From assembly GCF_003612565.1 (NCBI RefSeq), contig NZ_RAZG01000016.1, positions 21,476 to 85,475 on the forward strand: a DNA stretch of 64,000 nt. The letters run 5' to 3'. Shown here piece by piece: positions 1-8,276 of this stretch. The stretch is from Roseburia sp. 1XD42-69 (lineage in GTDB: Bacteria; Bacillota; Clostridia; Lachnospirales; Lachnospiraceae). The position numbers were made by a program, and so were the translations under genes. Numbering within the stretch: the stretch's first letter is position 1; each line of letters begins with the position of its first letter. Below the pieces are notes generated by a model. It did no database searches. It was not told the origin of the DNA and saw only the letters and a list, made by a program, of their open reading frames with translations.

Positions 1-646
1 CAATGGGGGATACCAAATCCACAATGCGCATAGCCACAGAAGATTTCCCCGGCTGCTCTAAGCGGATTCTCTCATTTGGGAAAATCGGGGTCATGTCCTC
101 AAAATTCTGTCTCTGCTGTGCCACGATTGGGGGAAAACCGTTTATGGTGGACACATACAAAAGTGCGCTGAACTTTTCCTGCTGGGTTTTGATTCTGGTA
201 TTGCCGCAGACGATATCCCCGGTTTTTAAATTAAACCTGCGGATCTGGGAGGGGGACACATACACATCCTTATCCCCCGGCAGGTAATTTTCGCTTCGGA
301 TAAACCCGTACCCGTCCGGCATCACTTCCAAAATTCCGTTTGCTGTAATCCCGCTGTCCAATTCTTCCTTATCCTGCTGGGAACCTCTGTCCTCCCTGCC
401 CTTATCAGGCTCTCTCTCCGGCCTTTCTTCCCCTCTTTGCTCCGGCTTTTCCTGGGACTTTTCCGGCTTCTCCTGGGCATCTTCCCCTCCTTTGGCCTCC
501 GGGTTTTCTTTTGCCTCTCTCTCGTCTTCTTTCACCATCCGCTCCACCAGCTCGCTTTTTTTCAGGCCGGATAAATTCTTAAGGCCCCTGGCCTTGGCCA
601 GCTCACGCAGAACCGTTACGGATAAACTTTCATACTTTTCTCTCAT
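1..646 (-). CDS. rho: Transcription termination factor Rho (N-terminal part, cut by window edge)
   Basis: The leftward frame is open from an ATG at 646 to the window edge (215 codons). An N-terminal Rho_N-like helical segment (LRELAKARGLKNLSGLKKS) is followed by a Glu/Lys/Pro-rich charged linker at about residues 40-85. An RNA-binding cold-shock-like domain comes next (GILEVMPDGYGFIRSENYL, then DKDVYVSPSQIRRFNLKTGD). The last visible residues (SSVAMRIVDLVSPI) sit just before the hexameric ATPase domain, which lies outside the window. A GGAG ribosome-binding site precedes the ATG. Rho is an RNA-dependent helicase that ends transcription. The charged linker insertion is common in Clostridia. 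Confidence is high although the catalytic part is not visible. Confidence 0.93.
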   Translation of the reverse strand, partial: MREKYESLSVTVLRELAKARGLKNLSGLKKSELVERMVKEDEREAKENPEAKGGEDAQEKPEKSQEKPEQRGEERPEREPDKGREDRGSQQDKEELDSGITANGILEVMPDGYGFIRSENYLPGDKDVYVSPSQIRRFNLKTGDIVCGNTRIKTQQEKFSALLYVSTINGFPPIVAQQRQNFEDMTPIFPNERIRLEQPGKSSVAMRIVDLVSPI

Positions 647-798
647 ACTTACTCTCCTACTAAGGAACTGTCCCTATTATTTTGAAGTTCAGGTTCCTGA
701 ATGCTACCATGGGATATCTGTCTGAAATGACAACGACCACTACTTCCAATGATTTTTCCATTATACAATATCTTTCCCAAAATTGAAAGTCCTTTTTC

Positions 799-827
799 TT
801 GAATTATGTTTTTCATAATGCTATGAT
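799..827 (+). promoter_or_regulatory. Promoter of the malic enzyme operon
   Basis: TTGAAT at 799-804 and TATGAT at 822-827 are 17 bases apart, 33 bases before the malic enzyme start codon. This is a plausible housekeeping promoter for the three overlapping rightward genes. A TATAAT on the other strand (plus 760-765) could serve rho, but its -35 box is weak. Confidence 0.6.
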
Positions 828-859
828 GGTAACAGTATGATGAAAAGGAGCTTTTTACT

Positions 860-2014
860 ATGGATTACGGAGAAAGAGCGTTAATCGCCCATAAAGAATG
901 GAATGGAAAATTAGAGACAGTTTCAAAATCACCGGTGAAGGACAGGGATGCCCTCTCCATCGCCTACACCCCAGGAGTGGCGGAGCCCTGCAAAGTCATT
1001 GCAATAGACAAGGAGCAGGCATACGCCTACACCATGAAAGCCAACACGGTTGCTGTAGTATCCGACGGAAGCGCAGTACTTGGCCTTGGAAATATCGGCC
1101 CCTATGCCGCTATGCCGGTTATGGAGGGAAAGTGTGTGCTGTTTAAGGAATTCGGCAATGTAAACGCTGTCCCCATCTGCCTTGACACCCAGGATACGGA
1201 AGAGATTATAAAATCCGTGAAAAATATTGCCCCGGCCTTTGGAGGCATCAACTTAGAAGATATCTCCGCCCCCAGGTGTTTTGAAATTGAGGAGCGTTTA
1301 AAAGAGATGCTTAACATCCCTGTATTCCACGACGACCAGCACGGCACCGCCATTGTGGTGCTTGCGGGAATCATCAACGCCTTAAAAGTCACAGGAAAGA
1401 AAAAAGAGGACTGCAGGGTGGTTGTAAACGGGGCCGGCTCTGCGGGGGTGGCCATAACAAAACTGCTTTTATCCTACGGTTTTCCTAACGTGACCATGTG
1501 CGACAAGGAGGGCATTATCGGCAAAGATTACCCCAACTTAAACTGGATGCAGCAGAAAATGACAGAAGTGACCAACCTTTCCGGGGCAAAAGGCACACTA
1601 GGAGATGCATTAAAAGGCGCAGACATTTTTGTGGGCGTCTCCGCTCCCGGCATCGTCACCCCGGAAATGGTATCTTCCATGAATAAAGATGCTATCCTCT
1701 TTGCCATGGCAAACCCTGTGCCGGAAATCATGCCGGATATGGCAAAAGCTGCCGGGGCAAAAGTTGTGGGAACGGGGCGCAGCGATTTTCCAAACCAGGT
1801 AAATAATGTGGTGGCTTTCCCGGGCATCTTTAAAGGGGCTTTGGAGGGCCGGGCCGGACAAATTACAGAGGCCATGAAATTGGCTGCCGCAAAAGCCATT
1901 GCGGGACTGGTAAGGGATGAAGAATTAAATGAAGATTTTATTATGCCTGAGGCCTTTGACCCAAGAGTTGCCCAGGTGGTAAGCGAAGCTGTGAAAGCCC
2001 ACATCCATGACTGA
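860..2014 (+). CDS. NAD(P)-dependent malic enzyme
   Basis: This 384-residue protein is a short bacterial malic enzyme, which oxidatively decarboxylates malate to pyruvate. N-terminal domain motifs include YTPGVAEPCKVI and SDGSAVLGLGNIGPYAAMPV. The metal and substrate region has FHDDQHGTAIVVLAG. A Rossmann nucleotide-binding motif, VVNGAGSAGVAI, lies near residue 190, and FAMANPVPEI near residue 275. The length matches the ~390-residue single-subunit family without a phosphotransacetylase tail. The ATG at 860 has GGAG nine bases upstream. The gene overlaps the following radical SAM gene by 8 bases, so they are probably cotranscribed. Cofactor preference (NAD or NADP) cannot be told here. The product feeds the pyruvate pool used by the two PFORs in this window. 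Confidence 0.95.
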   Translation: MDYGERALIAHKEWNGKLETVSKSPVKDRDALSIAYTPGVAEPCKVIAIDKEQAYAYTMKANTVAVVSDGSAVLGLGNIGPYAAMPVMEGKCVLFKEFGNVNAVPICLDTQDTEEIIKSVKNIAPAFGGINLEDISAPRCFEIEERLKEMLNIPVFHDDQHGTAIVVLAGIINALKVTGKKKEDCRVVVNGAGSAGVAITKLLLSYGFPNVTMCDKEGIIGKDYPNLNWMQQKMTEVTNLSGAKGTLGDALKGADIFVGVSAPGIVTPEMVSSMNKDAILFAMANPVPEIMPDMAKAAGAKVVGTGRSDFPNQVNNVVAFPGIFKGALEGRAGQITEAMKLAAAKAIAGLVRDEELNEDFIMPEAFDPRVAQVVSEAVKAHIHD

Positions 2015-2981
2015 CACAAGGAAACTCTGGGGAGATAAACCTTACTATTCCCTGGACTATTACTTAAAACAGACCTATGGGGAAAAAGTCTACCGCCTGT
2101 CCTTAAACGGCGGCATGACCTGCCCCAACCGGGACGGCACCCTGGGAAACAGGGGGTGTATTTTCTGCAGCCAGGGGGGCTCCGGGGATTTTGCCCCCTC
2201 CCCCGCCAAATCCATTACGGAACAGATTGAAGATGCAAAAGAAAGAATTGCCAATAAGACTTCCGCAAGGAAGTTTATCGCATATTTTCAGGCATACACC
2301 AACACTTACGCCCCGGTTCCCTATCTGGAAAAAATTTTTATGGAAGCCGCCGCTCACCCGGATATCCTGATTCTATCCATTGCCACCAGGCCGGACTGCC
2401 TGGGTGAGGAGGTTTTGGAACTTTTATCCAGGATAAGCCGCATAAAACCCGTATGGATTGAGCTTGGCTTACAGACCATCCACCCTTCCACCGCAAGCTG
2501 GATTCGCAGGGGATTTTCCCTGAAAGATTTCCACCCCTCGGTGATAAATCTAAAAAAGCGGAAAATTCCGGTGGTTGCCCATGTTATCTTGGGTTTTCCC
2601 GGTGAAACCAGAGACATGATGCTTGACACTGTGGACTACGTGGGACACCTGCCCGTATTTGGGATAAAACTCCATCTCCTCCACATTTTAAAGCATACGG
2701 ATTTGGCAGCACAATACAAAGCCCGCCCTTTCGCCCTCCCCGGGCTTTCGGAGTATGCCGGGCTTTTAACAGAGTGCATCCGGATTCTCCCGGAAAACAT
2801 CACCATCCACAGGCTTACCGGGGACGGGCCGAAAAATCTTTTACTTGCACCTCTTTGGAGTGCTGATAAAAAACGTGTCTTAAACACCATTCACAAGACG
2901 CTTAAGGAAACAGACAGTTATCAGGGAAAAGGAGGAATCATATGGCAGAGCCAAATACAATCTACAGAATTACCATATTAG
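2007..2981 (+). CDS. Radical SAM protein, YhcC/TIGR01212 family
   Basis: The 324-residue protein opens with SLDYYLKQTYGEKVYRLSL and then the family-specific cysteine motif CPNRDGTLGNRGCIFC. Its spacing differs from the classic CxxxCxxC, which is typical of the YhcC/TIGR01212 group. An Elp3-like radical SAM core follows (IELGLQTIHPSTASWIRRG, HVILGFPGETRDMM). Known members bind a 4Fe-4S cluster and S-adenosylmethionine; the substrate is not established, and a role in tRNA modification is often guessed. The gene starts inside the end of the malic enzyme gene and overlaps the next gene by 40 bases, so it is the middle of a three-gene transcript. Family assignment is secure; function is open. Confidence 0.9.
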   Translation: MTDTRKLWGDKPYYSLDYYLKQTYGEKVYRLSLNGGMTCPNRDGTLGNRGCIFCSQGGSGDFAPSPAKSITEQIEDAKERIANKTSARKFIAYFQAYTNTYAPVPYLEKIFMEAAAHPDILILSIATRPDCLGEEVLELLSRISRIKPVWIELGLQTIHPSTASWIRRGFSLKDFHPSVINLKKRKIPVVAHVILGFPGETRDMMLDTVDYVGHLPVFGIKLHLLHILKHTDLAAQYKARPFALPGLSEYAGLLTECIRILPENITIHRLTGDGPKNLLLAPLWSADKKRVLNTIHKTLKETDSYQGKGGIIWQSQIQSTELPY

Positions 2982-3457
2982 CCATGCTGGATAAAGTGGA
3001 TTTTCCCCTTTCCAGCACACAAATCTCCAATTTTTTTCTGGAGAAAGACTACACGGACTATTTTACCGTACAGCAGATTTTAAGCGGGCTTTTGGAATCT
3101 GAGCTGATTCGGAAAGAAAACACCCACAACAGCACCCGCTACTCCATCACCGGAGCTGGGAGAGAGACTTTAAAAATCCTCTCCGACAAGTTAAACAAAG
3201 ATATTTTAGAAGACCTTAAAAACTTCTTTCAGGAAAATAAAATAAAGTATAAAAATGAAAATTCCGTTTTTTCCAATTACTATAAAGCTACACCCAACGG
3301 TTTTGGTGTGCGCTGCCAGCTAAAGGAAAATGACATCTCCGTCCTGGATATCACTATCCACGTAACCGATGTGACCCAGGCACAAGCCATCTGCAGAAAC
3401 TGGCAGAAAAACTATATGGATGTGTACGCTTACCTGGCGGACACTTTAATCTGTTAA
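2942..3457 (+). CDS. DUF4364 family protein, winged-helix-like
   Basis: This 171-residue protein matches the DUF4364 family, which is found almost only in Clostridia. Residues 1-75 read as a winged helix: a start like TIYRITILAMLDKVDFPLSS, then a recognition-type helix and a wing around ENTHNSTRYSITGAG. The C-terminal half is a mixed alpha/beta domain of unknown role. It starts inside the radical SAM gene, with AGGAGG just before the ATG, so translation is probably coupled. DNA binding is an inference from the winged-helix pattern; no target is known. Confidence 0.85.
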   Translation: MAEPNTIYRITILAMLDKVDFPLSSTQISNFFLEKDYTDYFTVQQILSGLLESELIRKENTHNSTRYSITGAGRETLKILSDKLNKDILEDLKNFFQENKIKYKNENSVFSNYYKATPNGFGVRCQLKENDISVLDITIHVTDVTQAQAICRNWQKNYMDVYAYLADTLIC

Positions 3458-3690
3458 AATGCAGCTGATTGACTTCAGTACATGGCATAAGTATAATATA
3501 AATAAAATATTGCTCCCGGGAATAAAGACGAATTGTTCTCCCCCATTTCAATTACGTCATAGGGGTTTCATACCATAGGGTGTAGACTGCCGTATCGTAT
3601 AAGTACACAATACCGTTGCTATCCCCCGGGAGTCTGTACACTTTCACGTCATTTATTTTATGCTGATGCACTTAGTACAGAATACATTCC

Positions 3691-3735
3691 AAAAAAAATA
3701 ACCGCTTACAACATTTTTTATATGTTATAAGCGGC
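3691..3735 (-). terminator. Intrinsic terminator of the AAA-ATPase gene
   Basis: On the minus strand a stem GCCGCTTATAACAT pairs with ATGTTGTAAGCGG (one mismatch) and is followed by a run of eight or nine T. It starts 7 bases after the stop codon of the leftward ATPase gene at 3742. The interval 3458-3690 otherwise shows no gene or clear signal. Confidence 0.85.
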
Positions 3736-3741
3736 TGCATC

Positions 3742-5439
3742 CTAACCAATCAACACTTTTTTGCCCTCAAAGGCAAATCCGTATTTTCTTATCCTATCCG
3801 GCTCTATTCCCTCTGCTATAAGGGAGGCTGCATAGCATTTCTCTTCTATCTGCAGAAGCGCTGCCTGAACCGTCTCCCCCAGGGTTTTCTCCTCTTCTGC
3901 ATCATGGACTTTAAATTCTATGATGATAGCATCATCCATATCCTTTTTCGGTTTCAGCATCACATCATACCGACCGAACCCGCTTTCCCTGTTTGATGTA
4001 ATTGCATATCTATTTGTCAGATCCACCATAAGCCCAAGGACAAACCCATGATAAAAACGCTCCGGCTCTGTTGTCTCCGACGGCTTGTTCCCGGCATCAA
4101 AACTGCTGAAGGTGGCAAGGGTAACTTTATTCATGTAATGGTTCATGGCCTTAATATCATCTACTAAAAGCGCTTTGATAAAATCATTATAAGAGGGGGT
4201 ATAATTTCTAAACCAGCCTGCTATCATCCCCCGGAACATACGCAACGTCTCATAATTTGTTATGGCAAGCTCATAGGTTTCCTCCCATTCCCCATATGCA
4301 TCTTCCCCTGTTTTTAAGCTCTGTACTTTTAAGTATCCGCTGGCAAGGAGCAGACTAAAGATGGCAGACTCATCCATATCCAGCTGATTATATACAATCT
4401 GCTCATCTATCTGGGTTTTAAAGGTCCCCCCGGCCATAATGTTTTCAAAAACCCTCTTTACCTCCGGGCTCCCCTCACGGATTAATTTCCCCGCAAGGCT
4501 GTTAGAGCTGGTGTTGGCCCAGTAGGTATCAAACTCCCCTGTATCCAATAAATTTATAATCGACCAGGGATTATAGATGTCTCTCCGTTTCCCAAATGTA
4601 AAACCATCATACCAAAACTTTACTCTTTCCTTTTCCTCTGACATGCCGTATTCATCCAGTCTTTCAAAAACTTCCTCCTCCGTAAAGCCAAAGGCATCGG
4701 TATATTTATTTGTAGTTGTAGTAACGACTTTCAGGTTATTTAAGTCAGAAAACATGGATTCCCGGCTCACCCTGGTGATCCCCGTCATAAGCCCCCTTTC
4801 CATGTAAGGGTTTGTTTTAAATGTGGAATTAAACAGGCTTCTGGTGAAAGAGACCAGTTCCTCCCAGTAACCATACACATAGGCTTCCTGCATTGGGGTA
4901 TCGTATTCGTCTAATAGGATAATCACTTTTTTCCCGTAATAGCGGGATAGATAATCTGACAGATTGTGCAGTGCCACAGCCGCCTCTGTTTCCCGGATAC
5001 TTCCCGATTCTATCTGTTCAAAAAATCCCCGCTCTCCCTCTGTCAGCTTTTTACTTATCTTTATATAATCAAATCGATTAAAAAGTTTAGATAATACCTG
5101 GCAGATATGTTCATAGGTTTTGGAGTACATATTCTCTTTTATCCCGGCAAAAGAGAGGCTGATAACCGGGTACGTCCCCTGAAGTTTCCGGTATTCCTCC
5201 TTTTCCCAAATGGAAAGCCCCTCAAACAAATCCGAACGCCCTTTATACTCCAATGAAAAAAACTGTTCCGTCATACTCATATTTAAAGTTTTTCCAAAGC
5301 GTCTGGGACGGGTGATCAACGTCACATCATCATTGCTCTCCCACCATTCCCGGATAAAATCTGTTTTATCCACATAAAAAATATTTCTCATCCTTATTTT
5401 TTCAAAATCCTGGATTCCGATTCCGATTGTCTGTCTCAT
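3742..5439 (-). CDS. AAA-ATPase-like protein with C-terminal PD-(D/E)XK nuclease domain (DUF1703 type)
   Basis: The 565-residue protein begins with the family hallmark FYVDKTDFIREWW followed by the P-loop-like segment TRPRRFGKTLNMSM, as in the AAA-ATPase-like family (PF09820). Walker B is IILLDEYDTPMQ at about residue 180. The C-terminus carries a PD-(D/E)XK nuclease signature: GFGRYDVMLKPK, then IIIEFKVHDAEEEK. Many Clostridia and Bacteroidetes have dozens of such genes. Their role is unknown; defence or selfish-element functions have been suggested. The gene is alone, has its own promoter and terminator, and has a good AGGAGG before the ATG at 5439. A fragment of a second family member is at 44521-44651. 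Confidence 0.9.
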   Translation of the reverse strand: MRQTIGIGIQDFEKIRMRNIFYVDKTDFIREWWESNDDVTLITRPRRFGKTLNMSMTEQFFSLEYKGRSDLFEGLSIWEKEEYRKLQGTYPVISLSFAGIKENMYSKTYEHICQVLSKLFNRFDYIKISKKLTEGERGFFEQIESGSIRETEAAVALHNLSDYLSRYYGKKVIILLDEYDTPMQEAYVYGYWEELVSFTRSLFNSTFKTNPYMERGLMTGITRVSRESMFSDLNNLKVVTTTTNKYTDAFGFTEEEVFERLDEYGMSEEKERVKFWYDGFTFGKRRDIYNPWSIINLLDTGEFDTYWANTSSNSLAGKLIREGSPEVKRVFENIMAGGTFKTQIDEQIVYNQLDMDESAIFSLLLASGYLKVQSLKTGEDAYGEWEETYELAITNYETLRMFRGMIAGWFRNYTPSYNDFIKALLVDDIKAMNHYMNKVTLATFSSFDAGNKPSETTEPERFYHGFVLGLMVDLTNRYAITSNRESGFGRYDVMLKPKKDMDDAIIIEFKVHDAEEEKTLGETVQAALLQIEEKCYAASLIAEGIEPDRIRKYGFAFEGKKVLIG

Positions 5440-5547
5440 CCCGTTCCTCCTGTTTTATTCTCATAAATTAACTGCCAATATATGCAAAACCTGTCTTTTA
5501 TTACATGAGCGGTAAACATAGAAATAATGCAGACAGCCGTCTCATAA

Positions 5548-6165
5548 TCAACTATCTGCATTATAGCATTTCTTTACATATATGTAAACCAGGTGTTCAT
5601 CTCCGATTCCTGCAATTCCGAAAATCAACTGGGCCATCTCCCCTCCGAAATCAATTCCCTGGGGATACTGTACCAGAACAATTCCTGTCTTTTTCACGCA
5701 GCCCTTAGCCTCTGAAGTTCCGTGGGGGATTGCAATCCCCATGCTCATATAAGTGGTCACCAGCTTCTCCCGCTCCACCATGGCATCCGCATAGGCATCT
5801 TTTACACATCCCTGTTTCACCAGCAAAGCCCCTGCTGCCTATATTGCGTCTTCTTTGGAAACAGATGTCTGGTTTAACCCAACTCCCTTTTCATCTATCA
5901 CCCTGTTTTCCAAAGTTTCTTCCGTTTCTTTTATTTCTTCTTTTGCCTCCTGTTTCTCTGCCTCCGCATTTTCCGGCTCTGAGGTTTTGCACAATTCCTC
6001 ATACAGTGCATCTAGGGAAGGGTCAGCCAGAAAATTTCTTTTACTTCGCCTTTTGACTCCGCTTTCATCCTCCTTGATTTCCGGCAATTCATACTCATCC
6101 ACCCTCAAATCATTTGCTCCGTGAAGTCTCACTGCTTTTGTTTTGTTTAGTTGTTGTTTCAACAA
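5548..6165 (-). pseudogene. Chimeric remnant: dehydrogenase N-terminus, mannitol PTS EIIB end and EIIA
   Basis: A leftward frame strings together pieces of three genes. It begins with a zinc-type alcohol dehydrogenase N-terminus (KAVRLHGANDLRVDEYELPE). It then jumps to the end of a mannitol PTS EIIB domain (NFLADPSLDALYEEL) and a charged linker, and finishes with EIIA. An in-frame TAG at 5839-5841 breaks the EIIA just after SVSKEDAI. Homology resumes as AAGALLVKQGCV and includes the phosphorylation-site region MGIAIPHGTSEAKG. EIIA homology ends at AGIGDEHL, after which the frame merely reads through the promoter of the downstream ATPase gene. The expected ATG of the dehydrogenase is missing (AAC at that codon). 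This is a decayed mannitol or polyol operon. Confidence 0.8.
5560..5588 (-). promoter_or_regulatory. Promoter of the AAA-ATPase gene with palindrome
   Basis: Minus strand TTTACA (plus 5583-5588) and TATAAT (plus 5560-5565) are 17 bases apart. The -35 box lies in a perfect palindrome, TTTACATATATGTAAA, which could be an operator. Just downstream, GCAGATAG pairs with CTGTCTGC to give a hairpin in the leader. Confidence 0.65.
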
Positions 6166-6174
6166 TTTTATCGA

Positions 6175-6255
6175 GTAGGGAAGATTTATCTTTCCCTACC
6201 CGCCGTGCGGGGCGCACGCTCCGTAAGCAGCAAATTCATCTATGCGCCCCTGCAC
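6175..6255 (+). repeat. Double-hairpin dispersed element, copy A
   Basis: Two hairpins lie in tandem. The first is GTAGGGAA paired with TTCCCTAC (6175-6199). The second is GTGCGGGGCGCA paired with TGCGCCCCTGCAC (6205-6255). CCGCC separates them and CATAAAA follows. Copies B (54039) and C (16021) share the layout and the bases CGCCG and CATAAAA but differ in the stems. This copy ends just before the ptsI terminator and starts 10 bases upstream of the mannitol remnant. Confidence 0.75.
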
Positions 6256-6256
6256 A

Positions 6257-6286
6257 TAAAAAAGACTGCAGCTCTTCGCCGCAGCC
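6257..6286 (-). terminator. Intrinsic terminator of the fructose PTS operon
   Basis: The minus strand reads GGCTGCGGC, loop GAAGA, GCTGCAGTC, then six T: a 9-base stem with G-U pairs. It begins 14 bases after the ptsI stop codon. Confidence 0.85.
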
Positions 6287-6299
6287 TTTTCATAAAAAT

Positions 6300-7928
6300 C
6301 TATTTACTTAAATCCAGACTTCTGATTTTATTCCGCAAAGGAAGCACATAGGAGGGAGAGACAGAGAGCTCATCCACCCCCATCTTAAGAAAACGCTCTG
6401 TAAGTTTAAGATCCGCCCCCAGTTCCCCGCAGATGCCCACCCAGATATTTTCCTTATGGGCATTTTGGCACACCAGGTCAATCATCCGCAGCACCGCCTC
6501 GTGGTGGGGGTTAAAAAAGGAATCAAGTTTGGGATTCTGCCGGTCTATGGCCATGGTATACTGGGAGAGGTCATTTGTCCCGATGCTGAAAAAGTCAACT
6601 TCTTTTGCCAGCAAATCGCTTATCATCACAGCGGCAGGGGTTTCTATCATAATCCCCTCTTCTATGTCATTATAGTTTATATTTTCTTTTTTCAGCTCCG
6701 CCCTCACTTCCGCTGATATTTCTTTTATCCTTTTTACCTCCTCAAGAGAAGTTATCATGGGGTACATAATGGCAAGCTTTCCAAACTCCGAGGCCCGGTA
6801 TATGGCCCTTAGCTGGGTCTTAAAGATATCCGGCCTTTGCAGGCAGATTCTGATTGCCCGAAGCCCCATAGCGGGATTTTCCTCTTTGTCCAGGTCAAAA
6901 TAATCCGCCTGCTTATCCGCTCCGATATCTAAAGTCCTTATAATCACACGTTTTCCCGCCATGGTTTCCGCAGCTTTTTTATAAATCATAAACTGCTCTT
7001 CCTCTGTGGGATATGTACTGCTCTCCAAGTAAACAAACTCACTTCGGAAAAGCCCGATGCCCCCGGCATCATTGGCAAGGACATAGGCCAAATCCTTTAC
7101 GTTGCCGATATTTGCATACACAAGAACGGTTTTCCCGTCTTTTGTAATATTTTCCTGTCCCTTAAGTTCCAAGAGAAGTCTCTGTTTTTCCAGTTCCTCA
7201 TCCTTGGCTTTCTTTAAATCCGCCAGGGTCTTTTCATCCGGCTCCACATAGATAACCCCGGCAAAGCCGTCCACAACAGCCATTTTCCCCTCCAATTCCG
7301 GAGAAAGTTCAATATTTACCCCAATAAGGGCCGGGATGTTCATGGTGCGGGCAAGGATTGCCGTGTGGGAATTGGTGGAACCGTGGACTGTGACAAAGGA
7401 AAGCACCATGTTTTTGTCAAGCTGTACCGTTTCGCTGGGGGCCAAGTCATCTGCAAGGATAATGGAAGGCTCCTGGGAAACATCTTTTGTCCCTTCCGCA
7501 TCGGAAAGGATTCTTACCACCCGCTCGGAAATATCCTTAACGTCAGCCGCCCGCTCTTTCATATAGGCGTCATCCATAGAGGAAAACATTTCCGCAAAAT
7601 TGTCTGCGGTGATGCCTACGGCGTATTCCGCATTGACGCTTTGTTTTGTGATAATATTTTCAATGGAATCCACATAATCCCCGTCATCAAGCATCATCTG
7701 ATGGATTTCAAATATGGCGGCGTTTGCCTCCCCCACTTCCACTTTTGCTTTCTCATATAACTGGGCAAGCTGGTTTTTAGCCGTCTCTTTGGCCTCCTCA
7801 AAACGCTTGATTTCCTTATCCGTATCTTCAATTTTTCGTCTGACAATGCTCTGTTCCCTTTTTGTCATAAGGTGTATTTTCCCAATTGCAATTCCGCCAT
7901 AGACACTTTTGCCGCTATACTTCTCCAT
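6300..7928 (-). CDS. ptsI: PTS enzyme I (phosphoenolpyruvate-protein phosphotransferase)
   Basis: The 542-residue protein is full length for Enzyme I, the cytosolic protein that moves phosphate from phosphoenolpyruvate to HPr. The phosphorylatable histidine is in GSTNSHTAILARTM near residue 190. The C-terminal PEP-binding barrel shows GLRAIRICLQRPDIF, MYPMITSLEEV and the catalytic-cysteine region WVGICGELGAD. AAGGAGG precedes the ATG. It is the last gene of the leftward fruR-fruK-fruA-ptsH-ptsI operon and is followed by a terminator. Having the general PTS proteins inside a fructose operon suggests they are induced with fructose; another copy may exist elsewhere. Confidence 0.97.
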   Translation of the reverse strand: MEKYSGKSVYGGIAIGKIHLMTKREQSIVRRKIEDTDKEIKRFEEAKETAKNQLAQLYEKAKVEVGEANAAIFEIHQMMLDDGDYVDSIENIITKQSVNAEYAVGITADNFAEMFSSMDDAYMKERAADVKDISERVVRILSDAEGTKDVSQEPSIILADDLAPSETVQLDKNMVLSFVTVHGSTNSHTAILARTMNIPALIGVNIELSPELEGKMAVVDGFAGVIYVEPDEKTLADLKKAKDEELEKQRLLLELKGQENITKDGKTVLVYANIGNVKDLAYVLANDAGGIGLFRSEFVYLESSTYPTEEEQFMIYKKAAETMAGKRVIIRTLDIGADKQADYFDLDKEENPAMGLRAIRICLQRPDIFKTQLRAIYRASEFGKLAIMYPMITSLEEVKRIKEISAEVRAELKKENINYNDIEEGIMIETPAAVMISDLLAKEVDFFSIGTNDLSQYTMAIDRQNPKLDSFFNPHHEAVLRMIDLVCQNAHKENIWVGICGELGADLKLTERFLKMGVDELSVSPSYVLPLRNKIRSLDLSK

Positions 7929-7948
7929 TCTAAACCCTCCTTATTTTT

Positions 7949-7974
7949 GCCCGCCCGGTTCTTACCAGGCGGGC
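7949..7974 (-). other. Intercistronic hairpin between ptsH and ptsI
   Basis: GCCCGCC pairs with GGCGGGC around a 12-base loop between the ptsH stop and the ptsI ribosome-binding site. On the transcribed strand it is followed by AAAAATAAGGAGG, not a T run, so it is unlikely to terminate. It may stabilise the upstream mRNA or tune the ratio of HPr to Enzyme I. Confidence 0.55.
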
Positions 7975-7996
7975 CTACAAACGGACTTTTGCAGTT

Positions 7997-8254
7997 TTAC
8001 AGATTTGCCTTTAAAAATTCCTCCAGTTTTGCTGCAGCAGCCTCCTCATCTTCCCCTTCCACCGTAACGGTGATTTCCTGTCCTTTTTTTACCGCAAGGC
8101 CCATGACACCAAAAATTTTCTTTGCGCTTACCGTTTTTCCGTCTTTCGTAATTTTCACATCAGATGCAAAAGACGCTGCCGCCTTTACAAACTCTCCTGC
8201 CGGTCTTGCATGGATTCCTTCTGGGTCTGTGATGACATACTTGAATTCTTTCAT
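7997..8254 (-). CDS. ptsH: HPr family phosphocarrier protein, lacking the regulatory serine
   Basis: This 85-residue HPr has the active-site motif PEGIHARPAG, and with the start at 8254 the histidine falls at the canonical position 15. I prefer this ATG because the upstream ATG at 8260 lies only two bases after GGAGG. The helix-2 region reads SAKKIFGVMGLAV, so the residue aligned with Ser46, the HPr kinase target in Bacillus, is Lys46. The protein should still carry phosphate from Enzyme I to FruA but should not be phosphorylated by HPr kinase. It lies 22 bases after fruA and about 70 bases before ptsI. Confidence 0.94.
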   Translation of the reverse strand: MKEFKYVITDPEGIHARPAGEFVKAAASFASDVKITKDGKTVSAKKIFGVMGLAVKKGQEITVTVEGEDEEAAAAKLEEFLKANL

Positions 8255-8276
8255 TTTCATATCCTCCTAAGATTTT

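Noticed and set aside
3500..3640. CTCCCGGG and CCCGGGAG about 110 bases apart as an inverted repeat
   Set aside because: Short, with unrelated flanks and no element between them.
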